The notes under the pieces: generated by a model | What the model saw: the letters and a program-made list of their open reading frames with translations, nothing else | The model's database searches: none | Told to the model about the DNA's origin: nothing | NCBI RefSeq assembly: GCF_026343295.1 | Contig: NZ_JAPELY010000001.1 | Coordinates: 2,108,001-2,172,000 of the forward strand | DNA length: 64,000 nt | Direction: 5' to 3' | From: Streptomyces sp. NBC_00083 | Lineage (GTDB): Bacteria > Actinomycetota > Actinomycetes > Streptomycetales > Streptomycetaceae | Position numbers and translations under genes: made by a program | Shown here: in pieces, positions 27,789 to 38,805 of the stretch | How the letters are laid out: every line of letters starts with the position of its first letter | How positions within the stretch are numbered: the first letter of the stretch is position 1

Positions 27789-27825
27789 TTGACTCGGACA
27801 GAGACTATCCGAGTATTATCTCGGA
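27789..27825. promoter_or_regulatory. Rrf2 operator array and divergent promoter
   Basis: Alternating half-sites ACTCGGA (27792-27798), TCCGAGT (27808-27814) and CTCGGA (27820-27825) form two overlapping inverted repeats. The plus-strand -10 TATTAT (27814-27819) lies between the last two, and TTGACT (27789-27794) is a possible -35 with a long 19-nt spacer. A regulator bound here would block both directions. Confidence 0.65.
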
Positions 27826-27893
27826 CATCGGGTATCCAAGTTTACGTACGGGGGCATGTCCAGACCGTCGTGAAGCGTGAAGGAAGGCTCACC

Positions 27894-28637
27894 ATGAAGA
27901 TCACCGTCATCGGCACCGGGCTCATCGGTTCCCAGCTCGCCACCCGGCTCGAAGCCCTGGGCCACGACGTGACCAGCGCGTCCCTGTCGTCCGGCGTCAA
28001 CCTGCTCACCGGCGAGGGCCTCGACGCGGCGCTCGCCGGCGCCCACGCCGTGGTCAACGTGACCAACTCGCCGACCTTCGACGAGCAGTCCCTCGACTTC
28101 TTCCGCACCACCGTGGGAAACCTGCTCCGCGCGGGTGAGCAGGCGGGCGTCCGCCACCAGGTGGCGCTGTCCATCGTCGGCGCAGACCTCGTTCCCCAGC
28201 TGGACTACTACCGCGCCAAGGTGCTCCAGGAGGAGCTGCTGCGCGGCGGACCCACCCCGTACTCGATCGTCCGCGCCACGCAGTTCTTCGAGTTCATGGA
28301 GCCGACCATGAGCTGGACGTCGGACGACACCGAGGTGCGGCTGCCGGCCACCCCCATCCAGCCCATCGCCAGCGCCGACGTCGTCAACGCCCTCGCCGAG
28401 GTCGCGGCGGGAGACCCGCTCAACGGCACCCTGGACGTCGCGGGCCCCGACACGTTCACGCTCGACGCGCTCGGCCGGCTGACCCTGGCCGCCCGGGGCG
28501 ACCGGCGCCCCGTGGTCACCGACGACGGGGCCGGCCTCTTCGCCGCGGTCCACGGCGACGCCCTGACCGCGGGCCCCGACGCCCACCTGGCACCCACGCG
28601 GTACGAGGCATGGCTGACCGGAACGCTCAACGCCTGA
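27894..28637 (+). CDS. NAD(P)-binding NmrA/SDR-like protein
   Basis: This 247-aa atypical SDR starts with the Rossmann motif ITVIGTGLIGSQLA and lacks a YxxxK dyad, as in NmrA-like NAD(P)H sensors or reductases. ATG 27894 has SD GAAGGAAGG; an in-frame upstream start at 27789 would begin inside the operator. It is probably the main target of the divergent Rrf2 regulator. Such pairs are common in actinobacteria and are thought to deal with redox or electrophile stress; that role is inference. Confidence 0.85.
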   Translation: MKITVIGTGLIGSQLATRLEALGHDVTSASLSSGVNLLTGEGLDAALAGAHAVVNVTNSPTFDEQSLDFFRTTVGNLLRAGEQAGVRHQVALSIVGADLVPQLDYYRAKVLQEELLRGGPTPYSIVRATQFFEFMEPTMSWTSDDTEVRLPATPIQPIASADVVNALAEVAAGDPLNGTLDVAGPDTFTLDALGRLTLAARGDRRPVVTDDGAGLFAAVHGDALTAGPDAHLAPTRYEAWLTGTLNA

Positions 28638-29061
28638 GCGGGCCGGGGGAGTTGGGGCCGTACGCTCAGGCCGGGTCGGGCGCGAATCCGGGTGCCCCAG
28701 AGGGGCGCGGGGAACTGCGCGGGACGCGGGCACGGTCCGCAGGCGCAGGCGGGGTGTCCTGGGGCTCCGCCCCAGACCCCGTTCGCGCCCGAAAGGCGCT
28801 CGTCCTCAATCGCCGGACGGGCTGGGGATGCCCATGCCGCCCGGCATCGAGTAGTTCAGGGGCGCGGGGAACTGCGCGGGACGGGGGCACGGTCCGCAGA
28901 TGGCGGCCGGGGTTGCCGGGGCTCCGCCCCGGACCCCGTTCGCGCCTGAAGGGCGCTCGTCCTCAAACGCCGGACGGGCTGAGGCGGCGCACACGGCCCG
29001 GGGCCGCAAAGGCTGACGGGCCCTCAGTAAGGCACCCCGCCAAGGGCAGCCTCGCCCAGGC
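28638..29061. repeat. Intergenic tandem duplication of a GC-rich repeat
   Basis: No gene is visible in this 424-bp gap. Two imperfect copies of a ~125-bp unit occur at 28701-28826 and 28858-28984 (offset 157). Each contains, in order, GGGGCGCGGGGAACTGCGCG, GGCACGGTCCGCAG, GGGGCTCCGCCCC (hairpin), CCCCGTTCGCGCC, GGCGCTCGTCCTCAA and CGCCGGACGGGCTG. The same family recurs at 43440-43790 and 59391-59430. Confidence 0.85.
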
Positions 29062-29349
29062 TCAGCCAAGGCCCCGGTGCGCGGACCACAACGCCGCCGC
29101 CCGATCCCCCGCCCCCGCCACCAGCGCCGCCAGCTCCGCGCGGTCGGGCACCGGGAACGACACGTACGCGCCCCGCCCCCCGGCCACCGGCCGCCCGTAC
29201 GCCTTGACGGCGAGGTGCCCGTCCGGCAGGAGCCGGACATTGAGCGTGCTCAGCTGGAACTCCTCGCCACGACGCGTGTCCGTCCACCGCAGTTCCTGCG
29301 GAATGGTGACGTTGATCGCCAGCGCACTCACGTCCAGATCGCTTCCCAT
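29062..29349 (-). CDS. Hypothetical 95-aa protein
   Basis: This short protein reads as a real gene (LAINVTIPQELRWTDTRRG, then RLLPDGHLAVKAYGRPV) with balanced composition, unlike the overlapping alternative frames. No family is recognised. The ATG at 29349 has a GGGAG stretch ~11 nt upstream. It is divergent from the beta-lactamase-fold gene. Confidence 0.6.
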   Translation of the reverse strand: MGSDLDVSALAINVTIPQELRWTDTRRGEEFQLSTLNVRLLPDGHLAVKAYGRPVAGGRGAYVSFPVPDRAELAALVAGAGDRAAALWSAHRGLG

Positions 29350-29477
29350 GAAGGCGATGCTCCCACGCCTGCCGCGCCGCCCGTGGCCCGGATCACAGTT
29401 GAGGTTGACCTTGGGGCAGGGCGGAAGCTCATCGCGAGGCCCGCCACTACCGGGCCCGCCCCGAGAAGGAGCCCACC

Positions 29478-30593
29478 ATGACGCTCGTCCCCGTCCCCGG
29501 CCGGAACGACCAGCGGGGGCGCCCCGAACTCCGCTCCGCGCTCCAGGAGTTGACCGAGGCCGGCTTCCTCGGGATCCAGCTCCGCGTCAACGACGACCAC
29601 GGCGAGTGGGTCGGCAGCGCCGGTCTGAGCAGCCGCGGCGGCACCACCGCACCGCTGACCGACGGCCACTTCCGTATCGGCAGCACCACCAAGTGCTTCG
29701 TCGCGACCGTGGCGCTCCTCCTGGTGGCCGAGGGCAGGCTCGGCCTCGACGCGCCCGCCGTCGACCACCTCCCCGGCCTCGGCCCCGGCCTCGACCGACG
29801 CATCACCGTGCGCATGCTGTTGCAGCACACCACCGGCATCTTCAACCACACCGGCGAGCTGTACGACGACGGCACGATCGTGCTCGGCGTCCCCTGGCAG
29901 GGCAAGGAGTGGGTGGAGAACCGGTTCACGACCTACCTCCCCGAAGACCTGGTCCGGCTGTCGCTCTCCAAGCCGGCCCGGTTCGCGCCGGGAACGGGCT
30001 GGAGCTACGCCAACACCAACTACGTACTGGCCCGGATGGTGATCGAGCGCGTCACGGGGCGTACGTTCGCCGAGGAGCTGCGGCGGCTGGTCCTGGCGCC
30101 GCTGGGGATGACCTCGACCGTGGCGCCCGGCGCCTCGCCCGAACTTCCCGAGCCGCACAACCGCGGCTACTACCGGTACGAGGACGCCGGACAGGAGCGC
30201 GTCGTCGACGTGACCCGTCAGAACCCGTCCTGGGTCGGAGCCGGCGGCGACATGATCTCGACCACCCAGGACCTGCACACCTTCGTCTCCGCACTGATGG
30301 GCGGCAGGCTCCTGCCGTCCGGGCTGCTGGCCGAGATGCGGGCGCCGGAGGCGACGGCCGGCTACGGCCTGGGGATCTTCGCGCAGGAGACGCCGGGCGG
30401 CGGCACCGTCTTCCACCACAACGGCGCCACCATGGGCTCGGCCGCCCTGATGTACGGCTCACCCGACGGCACGACGACCCTGACCGCCGGGCTGACCTGG
30501 GTGGACGACGCCGGTCTCGCGATAGCCCCGGCCTTCCGGGCCGCCCAGGAGCGTTTCGTCGCCGAGGTGTTCTCCGGCAGGCTGGGCCGATGA
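29478..30593 (+). CDS. Serine beta-lactamase-fold hydrolase (class C/DD-peptidase-like)
   Basis: The 371-aa protein has the active-site SxxK as STTK (Ser69, Lys72), the YxN equivalent in SYANTNY, and a late HNG in VFHHNGATMG in place of KTG. These place it in the beta-lactamase/transpeptidase-like family. No signal peptide is seen, so it is probably an intracellular esterase or D-amino-acid amide hydrolase rather than a resistance enzyme. SD GAAGGAG precedes the ATG. Its stop overlaps the MerR start (ATGA). Confidence 0.88.
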   Translation: MTLVPVPGRNDQRGRPELRSALQELTEAGFLGIQLRVNDDHGEWVGSAGLSSRGGTTAPLTDGHFRIGSTTKCFVATVALLLVAEGRLGLDAPAVDHLPGLGPGLDRRITVRMLLQHTTGIFNHTGELYDDGTIVLGVPWQGKEWVENRFTTYLPEDLVRLSLSKPARFAPGTGWSYANTNYVLARMVIERVTGRTFAEELRRLVLAPLGMTSTVAPGASPELPEPHNRGYYRYEDAGQERVVDVTRQNPSWVGAGGDMISTTQDLHTFVSALMGGRLLPSGLLAEMRAPEATAGYGLGIFAQETPGGGTVFHHNGATMGSAALMYGSPDGTTTLTAGLTWVDDAGLAIAPAFRAAQERFVAEVFSGRLGR

Positions 30594-31366
30594 GCAATGG
30601 GGTCACGATCGGGCAGGCTGCGTCGTTCGTCGGTGTCACGGTGAAGACGGTGCGGCACTATCACAAGCTCGGCCTGGTGGGGGAGCCCGAGCGCGACAGC
30701 TCCGGCTACCGGCGGTACGGTTCGGCGGAGTTGCTGCACCTGGTGCAGGTGCGGACACTGGCCGCGGCGGGTGTGCCGCTGGCCGGGATCGGGCCGCTGC
30801 TCGACGCGGACGCCGCGGGGTTCGCCACCGTACTCGCCGATGTGGAGGCTCAACTGGCCGATCGGATCGAAGAGTTGACGGCCCGGCGTGACACCTTGCG
30901 CCGGCTCGCCGACGGCGATCGTGCGCTGCTTCCCGACCGTGCCTGCGCGATCCTGGAACGGATGCGCGGTCTCGGCTTCGCCCCCGACTACGTGGCCGCG
31001 CAGCGCGAGGCCCTGGTGCTGGCCAAAGCCCTGGTGCCCGACGGGTTCGACGGGTTCCTGGCCCAGCTGGAGCGCGGCCTGGACGACCCGGAGCACGTCG
31101 AGCTGACGCGGCGGGGCCACGAGGCGGAGGCCTGGGACCCGGACGACCCGAGGATCGAGGAGCTCGCGGACGCCATGGCCGCGCGGCACCTCGCCAACCC
31201 GGCGCTGCGCGGAGACCCGGAAGGCCAGCGGGAGTGGGCGAAGGCCTCGGCCCAGTACCAGCTGATCAACAGCCACCGCGAGGACCAGGCGCCGGTCGCC
31301 GCCCGCCTGACCGCTCTGACCGAGGCGAAGCTGCGCGCGGCGGGCATCCCGATGCCGCAACGCTGA
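30590..31366 (+). CDS. MerR-family transcriptional regulator
   Basis: This 258-aa protein has a MerR N-terminal winged helix (TIGQAASFVGVTVKTVRHYHK, residues ~6-26), a dimer helix (~75-115) and a C-terminal ~140-aa effector-type domain without an obvious Cys cluster, so a metal sensor is unlikely. ATG 30590 overlaps the hydrolase TGA, so the two are co-translated; the regulator probably controls its own operon. Confidence 0.88.
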   Translation: MSNGVTIGQAASFVGVTVKTVRHYHKLGLVGEPERDSSGYRRYGSAELLHLVQVRTLAAAGVPLAGIGPLLDADAAGFATVLADVEAQLADRIEELTARRDTLRRLADGDRALLPDRACAILERMRGLGFAPDYVAAQREALVLAKALVPDGFDGFLAQLERGLDDPEHVELTRRGHEAEAWDPDDPRIEELADAMAARHLANPALRGDPEGQREWAKASAQYQLINSHREDQAPVAARLTALTEAKLRAAGIPMPQR

Positions 31367-31379
31367 GCCGGCCCGGACT

Positions 31380-31397
31380 CGTCTGCCGGGGCAGACG
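31380..31397. terminator. Hairpin between convergent MerR and XRE genes
   Basis: CGTCTGC-CGGG-GCAGACG is a 7-bp stem in the 40-bp gap between the two convergent stops. Confidence 0.55.
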
Positions 31398-31406
31398 CCC
31401 GGCGTG

Positions 31407-32192
31407 TCACACAAGGCGCGCCAGGGCCGCTTCGGACGGGCTCCCGTCCGGTGCCTGGTACACGATGATCACCTGCTGCTCGGCGCCGCCGACGGTGAGT
31501 GCCTGCCTTCGCAGGGCGAGGCTGCCGACGACCGGGTGCGCGAAGCGCTTGAGTTCGTCCCGGGCGGGCCGGGTCTCGTGCCGCGCCCACAGACGGCGGA
31601 ACTCCTCGTCCCCCTCCAGCTCGGCGACGAGGCGGACGGTCCGGGGGTCGTGCGGGTCGGCCTCGGCGCGCAGGGCCGCCGCGGTCTGCGCGGCGACCTC
31701 CGTCCAGTCCGGGAAGAGCCGGCGGGACGCCGGGTCGAGGAACACCGACCGGACCAGGTTGCTGCCGGGTTCGTACAGGGAAGCGAGCGCGCGGGCCCGC
31801 TTGTTCGCCGCCAGTACGTCGAAGCACCGGTCGCGTACGTACGCGGGACGGTCCTGCCACGCGTCGAGCAGCCGGTGGATGTCCGCGGAGACGCCGGTCC
31901 GCGACGGCGGCACGGGCGCGGGGCCGGCGAGGGCGTGGAGGTGGGCGGAGGTGTCGGCGTCCAGCTTCAGCGCCCGCGCCAGGGAGCTCAGGACCTGGGG
32001 CGAGGGGTGGCGGTCGACGCCCTGTTCGAGCCGGACCAGGTACGGCTCGCTGATTCCGGCGAGCCGGGCCAGCTCCTCCCGGCGCAGTCCCGCCACCCGG
32101 CGTCGTCCGCCGGCGGGCACCGACACGTCCCCCGGCGCGACCCGTCCGCGCCAGGCCTTGAGGAAATCTCCCAGAAGGTTGTCGGCCGCCAT
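31407..32192 (-). CDS. XRE-family regulator with MmyB-like ligand domain
   Basis: The 261-aa protein has an N-terminal XRE HTH (RVAGLRREELARLAGISEPY, VRLEQG) and a C-terminal MmyB-like/PAS-like domain (DRPAYVRDRCFDVLAANKRA; LFPDWTEVAAQT). ATG 32192 is right for the HTH; TACCCT on the minus strand (32199-32204) is 6 nt upstream and there is no SD, so it is probably leaderless. It is divergent from an SDR gene 63 bp away, a frequent Streptomyces pair in which the XRE protein represses the SDR. Confidence 0.9.
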   Translation of the reverse strand: MAADNLLGDFLKAWRGRVAPGDVSVPAGGRRRVAGLRREELARLAGISEPYLVRLEQGVDRHPSPQVLSSLARALKLDADTSAHLHALAGPAPVPPSRTGVSADIHRLLDAWQDRPAYVRDRCFDVLAANKRARALASLYEPGSNLVRSVFLDPASRRLFPDWTEVAAQTAAALRAEADPHDPRTVRLVAELEGDEEFRRLWARHETRPARDELKRFAHPVVGSLALRRQALTVGGAEQQVIIVYQAPDGSPSEAALARLV

Positions 32193-32255
32193 GGCGCGAG
32201 GGTAACCCTGTGGGGGTGCTGGCTGTCGAGGTGCGCACCGCGCAGGCTCGATGCC

Positions 32256-33062
32256 ATGAAGACCTGGTTCATCACCGGCGCGTCCCGCGGCTTCGGCTGT
32301 ATCTGGGCCGAAGCCGCACTCGAACGTGGCGACCGCGTCGCCGCCACCACACGTGACCTCGAGACCCTGCGGCCCCTCGTGGAAGCCCACGGGGACGCCG
32401 TACTCCCGCTCCGCCTCGACGTGACCGACCGCGCCGCCGTCACTGCCGCGGTGCAGCGGGCCGCCGAGACCTTCGGCCGCCTCGACGTGGTCGTCAACAA
32501 CGCGGGCTACGGCCTGTTCGGCATGGTGGAGGAGACCACCGAGGAACAGGCCCGCGCCCAGCTCGACACCAACCTGTTCGGCCCGCTGTGGGTGACGCAG
32601 GCGGCTCTGCCGTACCTGCGGGCCCAGGGCAGCGGTCACATCCTGCAGGTCTCCAGCCTGGGTGGTCTCGCCGCCTTCCCCACGCTAGGGCTCTACAACG
32701 CCTCCAAGTGGGCCCTGGAAGGGATGAGCGAGGCCCTGGCCCAGGAGGTCGCCCCGCTCGGGATCAACGTGACCCTGGTCGAGCCCGGCCCCTACGGCAC
32801 CGACTGGTCGGGCGCCTCCGCGGTGCACACCGAGCCGCTTCCCGCGTACGAACCCGTCCGCGCCGCGCGCCGAGCCGGTGCGTCCGCCCGTACCCCTCAG
32901 GACCCGCGAGCCACCGCCGCCGTCGTCCTCGAACTCGTCGACACCGCCGCACCACCCCTGCGGCTCTTCCTTGGCACCTACCCCCATCCCGTCGTCGAGG
33001 CGGCCTACCGAAAGCGCCTCGACACGTGGAACGACTGGCGGCACCTCGCATCCCGGGCGTGA
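32256..33062 (+). CDS. SDR-family oxidoreductase
   Basis: This 268-aa SDR has TGASRGFG, NNAGYGLFG, catalytic Ser in LQVSSLGG and YNASK. ATG 32256 lacks an SD; CAGGCT at 32243-32248 is 7 nt upstream, so leaderless translation is possible. Its regulation by the divergent XRE protein is inferred from layout. Confidence 0.9.
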   Translation: MKTWFITGASRGFGCIWAEAALERGDRVAATTRDLETLRPLVEAHGDAVLPLRLDVTDRAAVTAAVQRAAETFGRLDVVVNNAGYGLFGMVEETTEEQARAQLDTNLFGPLWVTQAALPYLRAQGSGHILQVSSLGGLAAFPTLGLYNASKWALEGMSEALAQEVAPLGINVTLVEPGPYGTDWSGASAVHTEPLPAYEPVRAARRAGASARTPQDPRATAAVVLELVDTAAPPLRLFLGTYPHPVVEAAYRKRLDTWNDWRHLASRA

Positions 33063-33125
33063 CCGCCCGGTGTGACCGAGCGTTTCAGGGGGCGGGTCGA
33101 GCGTGGGCCGGGCAGGCTCAGCCGG

Positions 33126-33698
33126 TCAGAAGTTCAAGTACCGCTCCAGTCGGATCGGCTCGGTGCGGTCGTTCACGTAGACATCGGCAGTCAGGCTGAA
33201 CGTTCCCCACGCTGCCGTGGTCATCTCGAATCCGGTCGAGCGATCCGTCACGGTGCGATCGGGATCCCGGAACGTGGGGTGCAGGTGGTAGATGACCTTG
33301 GTGACCCGGTCGAGGTCGGAGTCGGTATCGCCCTCGAGCGCGATCCGGACCCGGAAGTACCGGTATCCGTCCCGGTCGACCGAGTTGTCGCGGTGCGCGG
33401 TGTGCACCAGGTGAACCCTGGGAGCGGCCTCGGTCGGGGCCCCGGTCAGTGCGGCCAGCGGCGGCGGCACTTCGAGAACGGGCTGCGCGCCGGGCTGTGG
33501 CTCGGCCCCGGTCGGAATCTGCGGGGACGACGGCCCGAGCCTGATTCCTGACGCCCCTGCCTCGAAGGAGTCGCCGCGCTCGACTCGACTGTTGACGGTG
33601 GTGATGAGCCGTCTCAGGCCGTGGCGGAAGGTGAACGCGAGCGTGAGCAGGGCGATCGGCCAGACCAAATCCTGAAGTAACGGTATCCAGTCCTTCAT
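33126..33698 (-). CDS. Membrane-anchored protein with pYEATS-like domain
   Basis: The 190-aa protein has one N-terminal transmembrane helix (LQDLVWPIALLTLAFTF), a basic/helical stretch, a Pro-rich linker (~55-90) and a C-terminal ~95-residue beta domain. KVIYHLHPTFRDP, GFEMTTAAWGTF and ADVYVND fit the prokaryotic YEATS (pYEATS) pattern, including LHPTF and WGTF. That family is linked in the literature to predicted conflict and signalling systems; function is unproven. Third codon positions look less GC-rich than in neighbours, hinting at transfer. No partner effector is adjacent. Confidence 0.7.
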   Translation of the reverse strand: MKDWIPLLQDLVWPIALLTLAFTFRHGLRRLITTVNSRVERGDSFEAGASGIRLGPSSPQIPTGAEPQPGAQPVLEVPPPLAALTGAPTEAAPRVHLVHTAHRDNSVDRDGYRYFRVRIALEGDTDSDLDRVTKVIYHLHPTFRDPDRTVTDRSTGFEMTTAAWGTFSLTADVYVNDRTEPIRLERYLNF

Positions 33699-33857
33699 CT
33701 TCCCCCCAGATATCCCGGTCCGACCGTTTCGGTCCTCAGCGAAGTCCGCCCCCCGGTCGCGGAGAGCCGTCAGTCACTCTTTCCCTGTCCAGGGGGCCGT
33801 AGTCGTCATGGGCGTCCCCGGCCCTGCGGGCACGCTGCCTCCGCCGACGCCTCACTC

Positions 33858-36094
<2,237 letters not shown>

Positions 36095-36098
<4 letters not shown>

Positions 36099-37015
36099 GC
36101 ACTCGCAAACACACGGCGCTGCCCAAGGCGCAGATCCTCATCGAGGCGCTGCCCTGGCTGACCCGGCACCACGGCAAGACCGTCGTCATCAAGTTCGGCG
36201 GCAACGCCATGGTCGACGAGGACCTGAAGGCCGCCTTCGCGCAGGACGTGGTGTTCCTGCGCCAGTCCGGCCTCAAGCCCGTCGTCGTGCACGGCGGCGG
36301 ACCGCAGATCAGCGCGCAACTCGACAAGCACGGGCTGGTCAGCGAGTTCAAGGCGGGCCTCAGGGTCACCACGCCCGAGGCGATGGACGTGGTGCGCATG
36401 GTGCTCGCCGGGCAGGTGCAGCGCGAACTCGTCGGGCTGCTCAACCAGCACGGCCCGCTCGCCGTCGGCATGACCGGCGAGGACGCCCACACCATCACCG
36501 CCACCCAGCACCGCCCCGAGATCGACGGCGAGCTCGTCGACATCGGGCGGGTCGGGCAGATCACCGCGATCGACCCGGGCGCGATCCAGGCGCTCCTCGA
36601 CGACGGCCGGATCCCGGTCATCTCCTCGATCGCCCGCTCCCAGGACGACGGACATGTCTACAACGTCAATGCTGATACGGCGGCTGCGGCACTTGCGGCT
36701 GCGCTGGGCGCCGAGACCCTGATGGTCCTGACCGATGTCGAGGGCCTCTACGAGGACTGGCCCAACAGTGACGACGTGATCAGCAAACTGACCGCCGCCC
36801 AGTTGGAGAAGCTGCTGCCCGAACTCTCCAGCGGCATGGTGCCCAAGATGGAGGGCTGCCTGTTCGCCGTGCGCAACGGGGTCAACACCGCGCGCGTGAT
36901 CGACGGACGGGTGCCGCACTCGATCCTGCTGGAGATCTTCACCGACGAGGGCATCGGCACGATGGTCGTGCCGGACGGACCGCACGTACGCGACGGACAA
37001 GGGGGAGCGCGGTGA
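36095..37015 (+). CDS. argB: Acetylglutamate kinase
   Basis: The 306-aa amino-acid kinase has [20 protein letters not shown] and [16 protein letters not shown]. It phosphorylates N-acetylglutamate and is the usual target of arginine feedback. Starts in the ATGA overlap with argJ and ends in a GTGA overlap with argD. An odd cluster of A/T-ending codons lies at residues ~186-205 within the conserved NADTAAA motif (see findings). Confidence 0.97.
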
Positions 37016-38208
37016 GCAACCAGGAACTCGCACAGCGCTGGCAGCACGCCATGACGGACAACTACGGCACGCCGAAACTCGCGCTCGTGCGCGGCGCCGG
37101 CGCGACGGTCTGGGACGCGGACGGCGTCGAGTACACCGACTTCGTGGGCGGCATCGCGGTCAACGCGCTCGGCCACGCCCACCCGGCCGTCGTGCAGGCC
37201 GTGACGCAGCAGATCGCCTCGCTCGGCCATGTGTCGAACCTGTTCATCGCGGAGCCGCCGGTGGCGCTCGCCGAACGGCTGCTCCAGCTCTTCGGCCGGC
37301 CCGGCAGTGTTTACTTCAGCAACTCCGGTGCCGAGGCCAACGAGGCCGCGTTCAAGATCGGCCGGCTGACCGGGCGCACCCACATGGTCGCCACCGACGG
37401 CGGCTTCCACGGCCGGACCATGGGCGCGCTCGCGCTCACCGGACAGCCGGGCAAGCAGGAGCCGTTCCGGCCGCTGCCCGGTGACGTCACGCACGTACCG
37501 TTCGGAGACGTCGAGGCGCTGCGAGCCGCCGTCACCGAGGAGACCGCCTTCGTCATCATCGAGCCCATCCAGGGCGAGATCGGCGTGGCCGTCCCCCCGG
37601 CCGGCTATCTGAAGGCGGCCCGGGAGATCACCCGCGCCACCGGAACGCTCCTCGTCCTCGACGAGATCCAGACCGGCGTCGGACGGACCGGCACCTGGTT
37701 CGAGCACCAGCAGCACGAAGGCGTCGAGCCGGACATCGTCACCCTCGCCAAGGGGCTCGGCGGCGGCCTGCCGATCGGCGCGACCGTCGCGTTCGGCGCG
37801 ACGGCCGACCTCCTCAAGCCCGGCATGCACGGCACCACCTTCGGCGGCAACCCGATCGCCTGCGCCGCCGGACTCGCCGTGCTCGACACGCTCGCCGCCG
37901 ACGGAGCGCTCGACCAGGTCAAGCGGACCGGCGAGAAACTGCGGGACGGAATCGAGGCCCTGGGGCACCCGTTGGTCTCCCATGTCCGTGGTGCGGGGCT
38001 GCTGCTGGGTATCGTGCTCAACGAGCCCCTCGCACCTCGGGTGCAGCAGGCGGCTCAGGGTGCCGGCTTCCTGGTCAACGCGCCCGCGCCCGACGTCATC
38101 CGGCTCATGCCGCCGCTCGTCATCGGTGACGCGGAAGTGGATGCGTTCCTCAGGGCGCTGCCCGGCATCCTCGAAGCAGCAGGCGGGGACGGACGATCCG
38201 GAGAATGA
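37012..38208 (+). CDS. argD: Acetylornithine aminotransferase
   Basis: This 398-aa class-III aminotransferase has [17 protein letters not shown] and Schiff-base Lys247 in [10 protein letters not shown]. It converts N-acetylglutamate semialdehyde to N-acetylornithine. GTG start overlapping the argB stop (GTGA). Only 7 bp precede the argR start. Confidence 0.97.
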   Translation: MSNQELAQRWQHAMTDNYGTPKLALVRGAGATVWDADGVEYTDFVGGIAVNALGHAHPAVVQAVTQQIASLGHVSNLFIAEPPVALAERLLQLFGRPGSVYFSNSGAEANEAAFKIGRLTGRTHMVATDGGFHGRTMGALALTGQPGKQEPFRPLPGDVTHVPFGDVEALRAAVTEETAFVIIEPIQGEIGVAVPPAGYLKAAREITRATGTLLVLDEIQTGVGRTGTWFEHQQHEGVEPDIVTLAKGLGGGLPIGATVAFGATADLLKPGMHGTTFGGNPIACAAGLAVLDTLAADGALDQVKRTGEKLRDGIEALGHPLVSHVRGAGLLLGIVLNEPLAPRVQQAAQGAGFLVNAPAPDVIRLMPPLVIGDAEVDAFLRALPGILEAAGGDGRSGE

Positions 38209-38215
38209 GACGACG

Positions 38216-38758
38216 ATGACCGACGAGGCGCAGGACTTCGAGCCGGGCGGCCCCGCCGTACCGCAGACCCGCACCGCCCGCCACCGCCGGATCGTGGACA
38301 TCCTCAACCGGCAGCCGGTGCGGTCCCAGAGCCAGCTCGCCAAGCTGCTCGCGGACGACGGGCTGAGCGTCACCCAGGCGACGCTCTCGCGCGACCTCGA
38401 CGAGCTGGGCGCGGTGAAGATCCGTAACACCGGCGGCGAGCTGATCTACGCGGTGCCCAGTGAGGGCGGGTTCCGCACGCCGAAGGCGCCGCTCGGCGAG
38501 TCGGCGAAGGAGGAGCGGATGCGCCGGCTCTCCGCCGAGCTGCTCATCTCCGCCGAGGCCTCCGCCAACCTGGTGGTGCTGCGCACCCCGCCCGGCGCCG
38601 CCCAGTTCCTCGCCTCGGCCATCGACCAGGCCGAACTGCACGACATCCTCGGCACGATCGCGGGCGACGACACGCTGATGCTGATCAGCCGCGACCCCTC
38701 GGGCGGCCAGGCTCTCGCCGACCACCTGCTGCGCCTGGCCCAGAGCGACCACCGCTGA
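38216..38758 (+). CDS. argR: Arginine repressor ArgR
   Basis: The 180-aa protein has the winged helix ([39 protein letters not shown]) and the C-terminal hexamer/arginine-binding domain ([11 protein letters not shown]). With bound arginine it represses arg promoters, here argC and argH. It is the last gene of the operon it controls, an autoregulatory layout. SD GGAG ~12 nt upstream. Confidence 0.97.
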   Translation: MTDEAQDFEPGGPAVPQTRTARHRRIVDILNRQPVRSQSQLAKLLADDGLSVTQATLSRDLDELGAVKIRNTGGELIYAVPSEGGFRTPKAPLGESAKEERMRRLSAELLISAEASANLVVLRTPPGAAQFLASAIDQAELHDILGTIAGDDTLMLISRDPSGGQALADHLLRLAQSDHR

Positions 38759-38759
38759 C

Positions 38760-38788
38760 GGGAGTCGGGGACGCGCTCCCCGACTCCC
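38760..38788. terminator. Terminator of argCJBDR
   Basis: GGGAGTCGGGG (38760-38770) and CCCCGACTCCC (38778-38788) form an 11-bp stem with a 7-nt loop, 2 bp after the argR stop; the convergent gene ends 18 bp further on. Confidence 0.8.
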
Positions 38789-38805
38789 GCCCGGGACAGC
38801 CGAGT

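Noticed and set aside
28638..29061. Short ORFs through the repeat-rich gap
   Set aside because: They are built from the GC-rich repeat and lack an SD or codon pattern.
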